The notes beneath the pieces are model-generated. The model was not told the origin of the DNA, did not search any database, and saw nothing but the letters and a program-made list of their open reading frames with translations. A program made the translations under genes and the position numbers. 64,000 nucleotides of DNA. It comes from VAZQ01 sp963785745 (GTDB lineage Bacteria > Pseudomonadota > Alphaproteobacteria > Rhizobiales > Xanthobacteraceae). Positions 10,659-19,008 of this stretch are shown here, piece after piece. Position 1 is the first letter of the stretch. The number at the start of each line of letters is the position of its first letter. The stretch is taken from the NCBI GenBank assembly GCA_963785745.1, contig CAWAWR010000029.1:1-64000 (forward strand), read 5' to 3'.

Positions 10659-13466
10659 ATGCTCACGCCCCCCGCCGAGGCCCCGCGCGCGTCCGCCGAC
10701 TTGCTCGACGTCGATGTGCTGGCGGCCGATCTCGACCAACTCTGCAAGCTTCACGCCGGGCACGAGCGCGAGCTGCGGGCCGCGCTCGCGCAGCGTCTCA
10801 AGGCGGCGCTCATGGAAGGGCGCGCCACCGCCGAGAAGATGCTGTTGAGCGACCGGCACGGCCGCCGCTGCGCCGAGCGGCTGTGCCACATGCAAGACGA
10901 GATCATCCGGCTGCTGTTCGAGCTGGCGCAGCGGCACCTCTATCCGTCGCAGAACCGTTCGGAAGCCGAACAAATGGCGGTGGTCGCGACCGGCGGATAC
11001 GGGCGCGGCTTGCTGGCGCCGGGCTCCGACATCGATCTCTTGTTCATCCTGCCCTACAAGCAGACCGCGTGGGGCGAGTCCGTCGCGGAGACGATCCTCT
11101 ATTGCCTCTGGGACATGGGGCTCAAGGTCGGTCACGCAACGCGCTCGATCAACGAGTGCATCCGGCAGGCCAAGGCCGACATCACCATCCGCACCGCCGT
11201 CCTCGAAGCGCGCTTCCTGTTCGGCGATCGCAAGCTGTACGACGAGATGGTCGCCCGCTTCGACAAGGACGTGACGCAGGGCACCGCGCCCGAATTCGTC
11301 ACCGCCAAGCTTGCCGAGCGCGAGGAGCGCCACCGCCGCGCCGGCCAGTCCCGCTACCTGGTCGAGCCCAACGTGAAGGACGGCAAGGGCGGGCTGCGCG
11401 ACCTGCATACGCTGTTCTGGATCGCGAAATACGTCTACCGCGTGCGCGAGCCCGAAGAGTTGATCCAGAAAGGCGTCTTCAATCGCGCCGAATTCATGCT
11501 GTTCCGGCGCTGCGAGGATTTTCTGTGGTCGGTGCGCTGCCACATGCACTTCGTCACCAACCGCGCGGAGGAACGGCTGTCGTTCGATATCCAGCGCGAG
11601 ATCGCGGTGCGGCTTGGCTACACCTCGCATCCCGGCCTGCGCGACGTCGAGCGTTTCATGAAGCACTACTTCCTGATCGCGAAGGACGTCGGCGACCTCA
11701 CCGCGATCCTGTGCGCCGAGCTGGAAGACAGCCAGGCCAAGGCCATGCCGGTTCTCAGCCGCATGATGGCGCGGTTCCGGCCCTCGCAGCGGCGCACGCT
11801 CAGCGAGAGCGAAGATTTCATCGTCGACTACAACCGGATCGTGGTCGCGGACCAGAATGTCTTCAAGCGCGATCCGGTCAACCTGATCCGCATTTTCCAT
11901 CTCGCGCAGAAATACAATCTCGCATTCCATCCGGATACGATGCGCGCCGTCCGGCATTCGCTGCACCTCATCGACAACGGATTGCGTGAGAGCGAAGAAG
12001 CCAACCGCCTGTTCCTCGAGATTCTCACCTCGAAGAACGATTCCGAGACCGTGCTGCGCCGCATGAACGAGGCCGGCGTGCTCGGCAAGTTCGTGCGCAC
12101 CTTCGGCCGCATCGTGGCGATGATGCAGTTCAACATGTATCACCACTACACGGTCGACGAGCATCTCCTGCGTTGCATCGGCATTCTCTCCGACATCGAG
12201 GCCGGACGCGCCGACGACGCGCCGTTCGCCACCGAGCTGATGCGCACCATCCAGCCGGAGCACCGCACGCTGCTCTACGTGGCGCTGTTCCTGCACGACA
12301 TCGCCAAGGGCAGGATCGAGGATCATTCGATTGCCGGGGCGCGCGTGGCGCGGCGGCTGTGTCCCCGCTTCGGGCTGTCGCCGGCGGAGACCGACACCGT
12401 CGCCTGGCTGGTGGAGCAGCACCTGGTGATGTCCAGTGTCGCCCAATCGCGCGACCTCTCCGACCGGGTGACCATCCAGAACTTCGCCGAAGTGGCGCAA
12501 TCGGTCGAGCGGCTGAAGCTTCTGACCCTGCTCACCACCGCCGACATCAAGGGCGTCGGGCCCGGGGTCTGGAACGGCTGGAAGGCGCAGTTGATCCGCA
12601 CGCTCTACTACGAGACCGAGCCGGTGCTGACCGGCGGCTTCTCGGAAGTGAACCGCGCCCAGCGCGTGGCGATGGCGCAGGCCGAGCTGCGTGGCGAGCT
12701 CACGGATTGGCCGGCCGAACAGGTCGAGACCTATATCGGGCGGCACTACCCGGCCTATTGGCTCAAGGTCGATCTGCCGACCAAGGTCGCTCATGCGCGG
12801 TTCGTCCGCGCGACCGAGGCGGCCGGAAAGTCGCTTGCGACTACCATCAATCTCAACGAAGCGCGCGGCGTGGCGGAACTGACGGTCTATGCGCCCGACC
12901 ATCCGCGGCTGCTGTCGATCATCGCGGGCGCCTGCGCGATGACGGGAGCCAATATCGTCGATGCGCAGATCTTCACCACCACCGACGCACGCGCGCTCGA
13001 CACCATCGCGGTGTCGCGCGGCTTCGAGCGCGACGAAGACGAGGAGCGGCGCGCCGCCCGCGTGGCGTTGTCGATCGAGCAGGCGCTGCGCGGAGACTTG
13101 CGGCTGCCGGAGATGGTCGCCAAGCGGGCGCCGCCCAAGGGCCGCCTGAAGGCATTCGCCATCGAACCCGACGTGACGATCAACAACCAGTGGTCCAATC
13201 GCTACACGATGGTCGAGGTCACCGGGCTCGACCGTCCCGGCCTGCTCTACGAACTGACCGGCACGCTATCGAAGCTGAACCTCAATATCGCCTCCGCGCA
13301 CGTCGCGACGTTCGGCGAACGCGTGGTTGACGTGTTCTATGTGACCGATCTTCTGGGGGACAAGATTTCCTCGGCGACACGTCAGGCGGCGATCAAGCGA
13401 GCGCTGCTCCAGCTCTTCGTGTCGGTCGATAGCGCGCCGGCGAGCACGGCCGCGGCCGCAAGCTAA
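10659..13466 (+). CDS. glnD: [Protein-PII] uridylyltransferase / uridylyl-removing enzyme
   Basis: The bifunctional nitrogen sensor that uridylylates PII proteins when glutamine is low and removes UMP when it is high. Domains in order: nucleotidyltransferase with GGYGRGLLAPGSDIDLLF (about residue 111, the GS...DxD motif), the GlnD-specific helical region with YLVEPNVKDGKGGLRDLH, an HD hydrolase domain with HHYTVDEHLLR and FLHDIAKGRIEDHS (about 532), and two C-terminal ACT domains (ELTVYAPDHPRLLSIIAG and VEVTGLDRPGLLYEL). I chose ATG 10659 (935 aa), preceded by ACAGG; a TTG 30 bases upstream is possible. The frame is intact throughout. Confidence 0.97.
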   Translation: MLTPPAEAPRASADLLDVDVLAADLDQLCKLHAGHERELRAALAQRLKAALMEGRATAEKMLLSDRHGRRCAERLCHMQDEIIRLLFELAQRHLYPSQNRSEAEQMAVVATGGYGRGLLAPGSDIDLLFILPYKQTAWGESVAETILYCLWDMGLKVGHATRSINECIRQAKADITIRTAVLEARFLFGDRKLYDEMVARFDKDVTQGTAPEFVTAKLAEREERHRRAGQSRYLVEPNVKDGKGGLRDLHTLFWIAKYVYRVREPEELIQKGVFNRAEFMLFRRCEDFLWSVRCHMHFVTNRAEERLSFDIQREIAVRLGYTSHPGLRDVERFMKHYFLIAKDVGDLTAILCAELEDSQAKAMPVLSRMMARFRPSQRRTLSESEDFIVDYNRIVVADQNVFKRDPVNLIRIFHLAQKYNLAFHPDTMRAVRHSLHLIDNGLRESEEANRLFLEILTSKNDSETVLRRMNEAGVLGKFVRTFGRIVAMMQFNMYHHYTVDEHLLRCIGILSDIEAGRADDAPFATELMRTIQPEHRTLLYVALFLHDIAKGRIEDHSIAGARVARRLCPRFGLSPAETDTVAWLVEQHLVMSSVAQSRDLSDRVTIQNFAEVAQSVERLKLLTLLTTADIKGVGPGVWNGWKAQLIRTLYYETEPVLTGGFSEVNRAQRVAMAQAELRGELTDWPAEQVETYIGRHYPAYWLKVDLPTKVAHARFVRATEAAGKSLATTINLNEARGVAELTVYAPDHPRLLSIIAGACAMTGANIVDAQIFTTTDARALDTIAVSRGFERDEDEERRAARVALSIEQALRGDLRLPEMVAKRAPPKGRLKAFAIEPDVTINNQWSNRYTMVEVTGLDRPGLLYELTGTLSKLNLNIASAHVATFGERVVDVFYVTDLLGDKISSATRQAAIKRALLQLFVSVDSAPASTAAAAS

Positions 13467-13492
13467 GCGCACAAGCATCCGCCAAAAAACAA

Positions 13493-13526
13493 CAACGGCT
13501 GCGGGCGATATCGCCTGCAGCCGTTG
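13493..13526 (-). terminator. Rho-independent terminator of the Gly-Met repeat gene
   Basis: A strong stem with arms CAACGGCTGC and GCAGCCGTTG around an inner palindrome GGCGATATCGCC. On the minus strand it is followed by TTGTTTTTTGG, so it terminates the gene at 13617-14048. It also lies 27 bp after the end of glnD, where the plus strand lacks a T-run. Confidence 0.75.
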
Positions 13527-13616
13527 TGTTGAAGTCTCGTGTGTTTGAACTGCTCGTGGTTTGAACGGTTAGTGCGTTCGACGTTGAGCGTTCGGCCGGT
13601 GATGAACGAGAGCGGC

Positions 13617-14048
13617 TTACTTCTTCGCGGCGCCGCCCATGCCGCCGTCACCCATGCCGCCCATGCCGCCGTCACCCATGCCGCCCATGCCGCCGTCACC
13701 CATGCCGCCCATTCCGCCGCCGCCCATTCCACCCATGCCGCCCATTCCACCCATGCCGCCCATTCCACCCATGCCGCCCATTCCACCCATGCCGCCCATT
13801 CCACCCATGCCGCCCATTCCACCCATGCCGCCTTTTTTGCCGCCCTTGCCCTTGGCATCCGACTTGGCGGCAACGCTCTTGCCTTGCGCGTTGTCGCCGA
13901 GCGCGTCGAACAGGCCGCGGTTGTCAGGCGCTTTCGGCGCGGCGGACTCTTTCTTCTTCGCTTGCGCGAACGAGTCAGTCGCAGAAGTGGTGAGCAACGG
14001 AGCGGACACGACAAGTGCCGCCGCAACAAGAAGCGCGAGCTTTCGCAT
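13617..14048 (-). CDS. Secreted Gly-Met-rich repeat protein
   Basis: A 143-aa protein with a signal peptide (MRKLALLVAAALVVSAPLL, cut near ATDSFAQA), a Lys/Ala-rich middle (KKKESAAPKAPDNRGLFDALGDNAQGK) and a C-terminal half made of Met-Gly-Gly repeats. One block is GGM-type and one alternates with GMGDG, ending AAKK. A GGGGGA ribosome site precedes ATG 14048, and a terminator follows. The GGM repeats resemble the GroEL C-terminal tail in composition, but there is no other GroEL sequence. Methionine-rich exported proteins often bind copper(I); that is only a suggestion. I do not recognise a named family. Confidence 0.75.
   Translation of the reverse strand: MRKLALLVAAALVVSAPLLTTSATDSFAQAKKKESAAPKAPDNRGLFDALGDNAQGKSVAAKSDAKGKGGKKGGMGGMGGMGGMGGMGGMGGMGGMGGMGGMGGMGGMGGGGMGGMGDGGMGGMGDGGMGGMGDGGMGGAAKK
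13633..13704. repeat. Three tandem 24-bp coding repeats
   Basis: The unit CCGCCCATGCCGCCGTCACC plus CATG is repeated three times without change. On the minus strand it encodes the GMGDGGMG-type repeat of the Gly-Met protein. Perfect DNA identity points to recent slippage or unequal exchange. Confidence 0.85.
13720..13827. repeat. Six tandem 18-bp coding repeats
   Basis: The unit CCGCCCATTCCACCCATG is repeated six times without change, encoding six Met-Gly-Gly-Met-Gly-Gly blocks on the minus strand. Copy number probably varies between strains. Confidence 0.85.
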
Positions 14049-14382
14049 GATTGATCCCCCAAAAAAAATTCCCAGCCGGATATCCCGGATGCATCGACTT
14101 TATGCTGGAATTTTTCACGATGGAAGAGGATTTCGCAACTCGTTAGCCATATAAGACGCTGAATTTGTTTATGTATGTTTGTTCATCTGGTCGTTCATCA
14201 GTTGTACAGAAATCCGGCGCTGCAAACACCGCCAGCGAATTTTTCGACGAGAATCCAAAGGCTAGGACGAATGTGTGCAGCGCGGCGAGCGGGCGCCCGT
14301 GGCGCCGGTAACCGCCTCTTAAACGAGCCCACCTACGGTGCGGCCTCATACGTCTGGCCGCGGGGACGGCCGGGATGGGGAG
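14049..14382. other. Intergenic region between divergent genes
   Basis: 334 bp between the divergent Gly-Met gene and the penicillin-binding protein gene, so it should hold both promoters. It contains an A-tract (about 14060-14067) just upstream of the Gly-Met gene and a relatively AT-rich stretch at 14120-14200. No convincing coding sequence or RNA gene was seen. Confidence 0.5.
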
Positions 14383-16446
14383 ATGCCAGCCAAGAAGCGA
14401 AAGTCGCGCGAACGTCGCGAGCCGGTCGTCGATGCGACGCCGCGGCGAAGGGCGCACGCCGACGCAGACGAGAACGACGGGCACGGACGCAAGCGCGCGA
14501 AGGGCGCGCCGCTGCGTCGTGCGTTCTACTGGTGCGCCGTGCTGGGGCTTTGGGCCCTGATCGTTTGCGGCGGAGCGGTCGTCTGGGTCGCAGCCAACCT
14601 TCCGCCGATCCATTCCCTGGAAATTCCGCGGCGGCCGCCATCGATCGAGATCGTCGGCAACGACGGCAAGCTGATCGCGACCCGCGGCGAGATGCACGGC
14701 GCTACGCTGACGATGAAAGAGATGCCGCCGTATTTGCCGAAGGCATTTCTCGCGATCGAGGACCACCGCTTCCACAGTCACTTCGGCATCGATCCGATCG
14801 GCCTGGTGCGGGCCGCGGCCGCAAATCTCATGCGTCGCGGCGTATCGCAGGGCGGCTCGACCATCACCCAGCAGCTCGCGAAGAACCTGTTTCTCACCCA
14901 GGAGCGCACGTTCACGCGCAAGCTGCAGGAGCTGGTGCTGGCGCTCTGGCTCGAGCGAAAGTTCACCAAGGCGGAGATTCTGGAGCTCTACCTCAACCGC
15001 GTCTATTTCGGCGCCGGCGCCTATGGCGTTGACGCGGCGGCGCAACGCTATTTCGGAAAATCCGCCCGTCAGGTGTCGATCGCCGAAGCCGCGATGCTCG
15101 CCGGCCTGGTCCGCTCGCCGTCGCGGCTGGCGCCCAACCGCAATCCCAACGGAGCGGAGCGGCGCGCGCAGATCGTGATCGCGGCGATGACGACCCACGG
15201 CTTTGTCACCGAGACGATGGCGAAGTTCGCGTTGGCGCAGCCCGCGCGCGTCGTGAAGGCCGCCGGCAACGGATCCGCCAACTACATCGCCGACTGGATC
15301 ATGGACGTGCTCGACGACCTGGTCGGGCATATCGACCAGGATATCGTCGTCGGCACCTCGATCGACCCCGGCCTGCAGGCGCAGGCCGAAGCCGCGCTGG
15401 TCAACGAGCTTGCCCAAAAGGGCGAGAAGTTCGGCGTCAGCCAGGGCGCGCTCATCGCGATGACGCCGACCGGCGCGGTGCGCGCCTTGGTCGGCGGCAA
15501 GAGCTATGCCGAGAGTCAGTTCAACCGCGCGGTGGCGGCAAGGCGCCAGCCCGGCTCCGCCTTCAAGCCGTTCGTCTATCTCACGGCGCTGGAACGCGGC
15601 CTCGCTCCGGAATCGATGCGCGAGGACAAGCCGATCGCGATCAAGGGCTGGCGGCCAGAGAACTACAGCCGTGAATATTATGGCAACGTGACGCTGACGC
15701 AGGGCCTCGCGCATTCGCTCAACACCATCTCGGTGCGACTGACGCAGGAGTTCGGCCCGACCGCCGTCGCCCGCACCGCCTATCGCCTCGGCATCGCATC
15801 CAAGCTCGAGGCCAATCCTTCGCTGGCGCTCGGCACATCCGAGGTTTCGCTGATCGAGCTGGTCTCGGCCTACGCGCCGTTCGCCAATGGCGGCAGCGCG
15901 ATCGCGCCCCATGTGGTCGAGCGCGTGAGCACCAAGGCGGGCAAGACGCTCTACCATCGCTCGCCGCACGATCTTGGGCGGATTGTCGAGCCGCGCTACG
16001 TCGCGATGATGAATGCGATGATGCAGGAGACGATCCGGGTCGGCACCGCGCGGAAAGGCCAATTGCCGGGATGGCAGTCGGCCGGCAAGACCGGCACCAG
16101 TCAGGATTTCCGAGATGCCTGGTTCGTCGGCTACACCGCCCACCTGGTCACCGGCGTCTGGCTCGGCAACGACAACTCGTCGCCGACGCGCCGCGCCACC
16201 GGCGGCGGCATCCCGGTCGACATCTGGGCCCGCTTCATGCGTACCGCCCATCAGGGCGTTACCGTCGCCGCCCTGCCCGGCCAGCCCGGTTCGACCGGGC
16301 CGTCGCTCGCATCCATCGTCCGGCAGGCGCTGACCGCGCCACCGCCCGCCAATGTCGAGCCCTCAGCGGGGGCGCAGCCGCAGCGAACGCAGCCGAGCGG
16401 CGGTATCGACGGATGGCTGGTCGACCGGCTGTTCGGCCGGCGCTGA
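14383..16446 (+). CDS. Class A penicillin-binding protein (PBP1a-like transglycosylase/transpeptidase)
   Basis: A bifunctional peptidoglycan synthase of 687 aa. It has a basic cytoplasmic N-terminus, one membrane anchor (YWCAVLGLWALIVCGGAVVW), then the GT51 glycosyltransferase with EDHRFHSHFGID (about residue 125), QGGSTITQQLAKN and RKLQELVLALWLERKFTK. The transpeptidase domain has SAFK (about 391), SLN in HSLNTISVR and KTGTS (about 568). The C-terminus is a Pro-rich tail. I chose ATG 14383 because of the GGGGAG site just before it; an in-frame start further upstream would add 15 residues. The end overlaps the antisense epimerase frame by 188 bp. Confidence 0.95.
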   Translation: MPAKKRKSRERREPVVDATPRRRAHADADENDGHGRKRAKGAPLRRAFYWCAVLGLWALIVCGGAVVWVAANLPPIHSLEIPRRPPSIEIVGNDGKLIATRGEMHGATLTMKEMPPYLPKAFLAIEDHRFHSHFGIDPIGLVRAAAANLMRRGVSQGGSTITQQLAKNLFLTQERTFTRKLQELVLALWLERKFTKAEILELYLNRVYFGAGAYGVDAAAQRYFGKSARQVSIAEAAMLAGLVRSPSRLAPNRNPNGAERRAQIVIAAMTTHGFVTETMAKFALAQPARVVKAAGNGSANYIADWIMDVLDDLVGHIDQDIVVGTSIDPGLQAQAEAALVNELAQKGEKFGVSQGALIAMTPTGAVRALVGGKSYAESQFNRAVAARRQPGSAFKPFVYLTALERGLAPESMREDKPIAIKGWRPENYSREYYGNVTLTQGLAHSLNTISVRLTQEFGPTAVARTAYRLGIASKLEANPSLALGTSEVSLIELVSAYAPFANGGSAIAPHVVERVSTKAGKTLYHRSPHDLGRIVEPRYVAMMNAMMQETIRVGTARKGQLPGWQSAGKTGTSQDFRDAWFVGYTAHLVTGVWLGNDNSSPTRRATGGGIPVDIWARFMRTAHQGVTVAALPGQPGSTGPSLASIVRQALTAPPPANVEPSAGAQPQRTQPSGGIDGWLVDRLFGRR

Positions 16447-17476
16447 ACGTAAAGCTTCGCGCTTGAGCGCCGTCCGCGGCGTCGCCGAGAGCGACTGGCG
16501 CATGGCCGAGCAGCGCATCCAGTGCGCCGCGCACGGTCTCGTAGCGGAAGGTGAATCCGTTCAACTGCGCTTTGTCGGGAATGACGCGCTGGCCGCCCAG
16601 CAGCAGCTCATCGGCAAACGCACCGCCGAGATGATGCAGAATCGCGGCCGGCATGCGAAGCCGCGCCGGCCGCCGCAACACACCGCCCAGCGCCCGCGCA
16701 AACTCGGCGTTCGTGACCGGCTCCGGCGCGGTCGCGTTCACGGCGCCGGTCAGCAACGGAGTTGCGATGATGTGGGCGATCAGGCGCACGAGATCGTCGC
16801 GCTCGATCCACGACATCCATTGCCGCCCGCTGCCGATCGGTCCGCCGAGCCCGAGCTCGAACGGAAGCAGCAACCGGCTGAGCATCCCACCTTGGATTCC
16901 GAGCACCAGGCCGATGCGCAGCCGCACCACCCGCACGCCCAGGCGCTGCGCCTTCTTCGCCTCACGCTCCCAGGATTCGCAGAGGCGGTGCGAGAAGCAG
17001 CGCTTGCCACCGTCGAATTCGGTCAGGGTCTCGTCCTGCCACAAACCGTACCAGCCGACGGCAGAGCCGCTGATCAGCACCGCGGGACGCTCAAGCAATC
17101 GCGCGATGAGGCCGACGACGGCGCGCGTCACACGCAACCGCGACGACAGGATCTTGCGGCGTTTGCGGCGGGTCCAAAGCGCATTGCCGGTGGGTTCCCC
17201 GGCGAGATTGATCACGACGTCGATCCGCGCCTCGTTCGGAATCTGCGCAAGGTCGGTAATGATCCGCAGCGGCGGACGCAGCGTCGCGGCCTTCACCGGA
17301 TCGCGCGTGAGCACGGTCACATCGTGACCCGCGCTCGCCAGCGCCTCGACCAGGCGGCGCCCGATGAAACCGGTGCCGCCGGTGACGAGCACGTGCTGCC
17401 GGGCCGGCAGCGCTTCGACGAGCGCGGTCGCGTGGCTTGGGATCGCATGGCGGCGCGAAAGCAGATGCGAGGTCAT
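16259..17476 (-). CDS. TIGR01777-type NAD(P)-binding epimerase (SulA/YfcH-like)
   Basis: A short-chain dehydrogenase-like protein with an N-terminal Rossmann motif VLVTGGTGFIGRRLVEAL, VINLAGEPTGNALWTRRKRR, ISGSAVGWYG, and the C-terminal DUF1731 segment LRMPAAILHHLGGAFADELLLGGQRV ending GFTFRYETVRGALDALL. Homologues normally stop about there. Here the frame runs about 70 residues further, antisense to the penicillin-binding protein gene, with Arg/Ala-rich content typical of non-coding frames. The real end may therefore be near 16450, with a lost stop. ATG overlaps the upstream DUF4166 stop (ATGA), showing an operon. The function is unknown. Confidence 0.8.
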   Translation of the reverse strand: MTSHLLSRRHAIPSHATALVEALPARQHVLVTGGTGFIGRRLVEALASAGHDVTVLTRDPVKAATLRPPLRIITDLAQIPNEARIDVVINLAGEPTGNALWTRRKRRKILSSRLRVTRAVVGLIARLLERPAVLISGSAVGWYGLWQDETLTEFDGGKRCFSHRLCESWEREAKKAQRLGVRVVRLRIGLVLGIQGGMLSRLLLPFELGLGGPIGSGRQWMSWIERDDLVRLIAHIIATPLLTGAVNATAPEPVTNAEFARALGGVLRRPARLRMPAAILHHLGGAFADELLLGGQRVIPDKAQLNGFTFRYETVRGALDALLGHAPVALGDAADGAQARSFTFSAGRTAGRPAIRRYRRSAAFAAAAPPLRARHWRAVARSAPAGRWMRATARSNRAGRAGRRR

Positions 17477-18168
17477 GGCGCCAACTCCCGGTACAAGGCC
17501 ATTTGCCGGAGCATCAGCCCGAAGCGCGGATGCACGAGCTGCAGGGTGAAGCTGAAGCGGCCGTCCGGCACTTCGGCATGGATCACGGTCAACTCGCCGG
17601 GACAGAGCCAGGCCGGCAGGACGAAACGCCGCCCGAGCACCTGCACGAAGTAATTACGGCTGCGGAAGATCAGCGCGCCCTCGCGCACTCGCAGATCGAG
17701 CGACATGCCGACGCCGTAGCCGACATACTCCTCAAGCCCGGTGGGGCCGGCGAAGCGCTTGGAAGAATGGACGACCTGCGGGAAGCCCTTCCGGCGCCCA
17801 TAGATGCGGGTCCAGATCTGTCCGCCGGTCGCCTTGTCTTCCGCGACCGTGACGACGCTCGGAACGTGGACGCTTCGCGCGATCGGCAGCGGGCCGCCTA
17901 TCAGCCGCAAGGCCTGCGCCAGCAGCCAGCCCCCGAAATTCATCCGGGTTTCGAGCACCTCGCCGGCGTAGACCGTGGTGCCGCCGCACGGTAGCCGCTT
18001 GCTGAAACGGTAGCGGATCGCATCCGGCAGCGAGGACCATTCACTCTCGCGCAGCAATGCGCGGAACCGGAGATCGCCGAGATTGGGATCGGTGCGGGGG
18101 GCGGTCCGGGCTTCGATGTCGTTGCCCGGAGCGGGTGCAAGTTCGAACGCAACGGCTTCCGTACGCAT
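17473..18168 (-). CDS. DUF4166 domain-containing protein
   Basis: A 231-aa protein with no signal peptide. The DUF4166 family pattern is visible in LPDAIRYRFSKRL, GEVLETRMNFGGWLLAQALRLIGGPLP, VTVAEDKATGGQIWTRIYGR, LEEYVGYGVGMSLDLRV and FVLPAWLCPGELTVIHAEV. The family's function is unknown; it often neighbours or fuses with TIGR01777 epimerases, as here. It lies 17 bp after the regulator gene, and its stop overlaps the epimerase start, so the three are one operon. I chose ATG 18168; longer frames upstream are antisense to or overlap the regulator. Confidence 0.82.
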   Translation of the reverse strand: MRTEAVAFELAPAPGNDIEARTAPRTDPNLGDLRFRALLRESEWSSLPDAIRYRFSKRLPCGGTTVYAGEVLETRMNFGGWLLAQALRLIGGPLPIARSVHVPSVVTVAEDKATGGQIWTRIYGRRKGFPQVVHSSKRFAGPTGLEEYVGYGVGMSLDLRVREGALIFRSRNYFVQVLGRRFVLPAWLCPGELTVIHAEVPDGRFSFTLQLVHPRFGLMLRQMALYRELAP

Positions 18169-18185
18169 GACGGACCTCGCTTCGG

Positions 18186-18746
18186 TTACTTCTGTCTCCC
18201 CATCGGCAGCAGGCTCACGATCCGGGTGCCGAGGCGCAGCAGGGCGGCGAGCTTCGGCTTCGGCACCGTCAGCATCTGCGCGTACCAGCGGTCGAGCGAC
18301 TCTATGAAGGCGAGCATGTCCGTGAGCCGCTTGGCGGCGACCGGATGCAGTTTGGTGTCGCGGTCGGCGCCGGCGACGCAGGCCTTGAGAGCGTCGATCG
18401 CGGGATCGATCTCGCGCTCCTTGCGGACCGCGGCGATCCGCATCGCGATTTCCCAGAGGTCGGTCTCGGCCTCGAAATGATCGCGGCGCTCGCCCTTCAC
18501 CGGCACGCGGCGGATCAGGTCCCGGGCCATCAGATCGCGGATCGAGTTCGAGACGTTCGAACGCGCGAGGCCGAGCGAGTCGGCGATGTCCTCGGCGGTC
18601 AGCGGGCGCTCCGAGAGGTAGAGCAGCGCGTGGATCTGGCTGACCGAGCGGTTGACCCCCCACTGGGAGCCCATATCGCCCCAATGCAGGATGAAGCGCT
18701 CGACGGTTTCCGGGAGTTTGGCCGGATTGCCTGTAATTTCTGTCAT
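18186..18746 (-). CDS. GbsR/MarR-family winged-helix transcriptional regulator
   Basis: A 186-aa DNA-binding protein. The winged-helix region is SQIHALLYLSERPLTAEDI, LGLARSNVSNSIRDLMARDL and RRVPVKGERRDHFEAE, followed by a helical dimerisation part (ALKACVAGADRDTKLHP and LTDMLAFIESLDRWY). It is the first gene of the operon with the DUF4166 protein and the epimerase. Its start codon lies inside a perfect 20-bp palindrome, which makes autoregulation very likely. The effector is unknown. Confidence 0.88.
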   Translation of the reverse strand: MTEITGNPAKLPETVERFILHWGDMGSQWGVNRSVSQIHALLYLSERPLTAEDIADSLGLARSNVSNSIRDLMARDLIRRVPVKGERRDHFEAETDLWEIAMRIAAVRKEREIDPAIDALKACVAGADRDTKLHPVAAKRLTDMLAFIESLDRWYAQMLTVPKPKLAALLRLGTRIVSLLPMGRQK

Positions 18747-18755
18747 GACAGAAAT
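18736..18755. promoter_or_regulatory. Perfect 20-bp palindromic operator on the regulator start codon
   Basis: ATTTCTGTCATGACAGAAAT is perfectly self-complementary over 20 bp. Its centre includes the ATG (minus strand) of the GbsR/MarR-like gene. Dimeric winged-helix regulators bind such sites, so repression of its own operon is the simplest reading. Confidence 0.7.
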
Positions 18756-18850
18756 ATCGGAAAATCAGGAACGGTTGTCAAGGCCGTGCGCCAGTTTGGC
18801 TTAACTGGCGGTTGCAGGGGGCTGAAATTGTCGTCCGACGACCGTGCGCT

Positions 18851-18958
18851 CCCTCTTCCCGCCTGCCGGGAGAGGGTCGGGGTGAGGGGGATCTCCAAGG
18901 GCTCGAACTCGTTGAGAGTCCCCTCACCCGGCGCGCCGCGAGCGGTGAGAGAGGTGAC
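18851..18958. repeat. Dispersed intergenic palindromic repeat
   Basis: An imperfect palindrome with outer arms of the CCCTCTTCCCG...GAGAGAGG type and inner arms GGGTGAGGGG / CCCCTCACCC. It lies between the regulator and the metallopeptidase gene and codes for nothing convincing. It resembles the abundant CCCTCACCC repeats of rhizobial genomes. Confidence 0.65.
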
Positions 18959-19008
18959 GGAGCACGCGGCACCGCCTGCATTTAGGTCTTCGGATTGGCC
19001 AACGCCGA

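Noticed and set aside
10644..12902. Long minus-strand open frame opposite glnD
   Set aside because: Same GC-driven shadow effect; no family motifs.
13633..13827. Regular repeats resembling a CRISPR array
   Set aside because: The units are directly adjacent with no unique spacers and lie inside a coding frame with Gly-Met periodicity.
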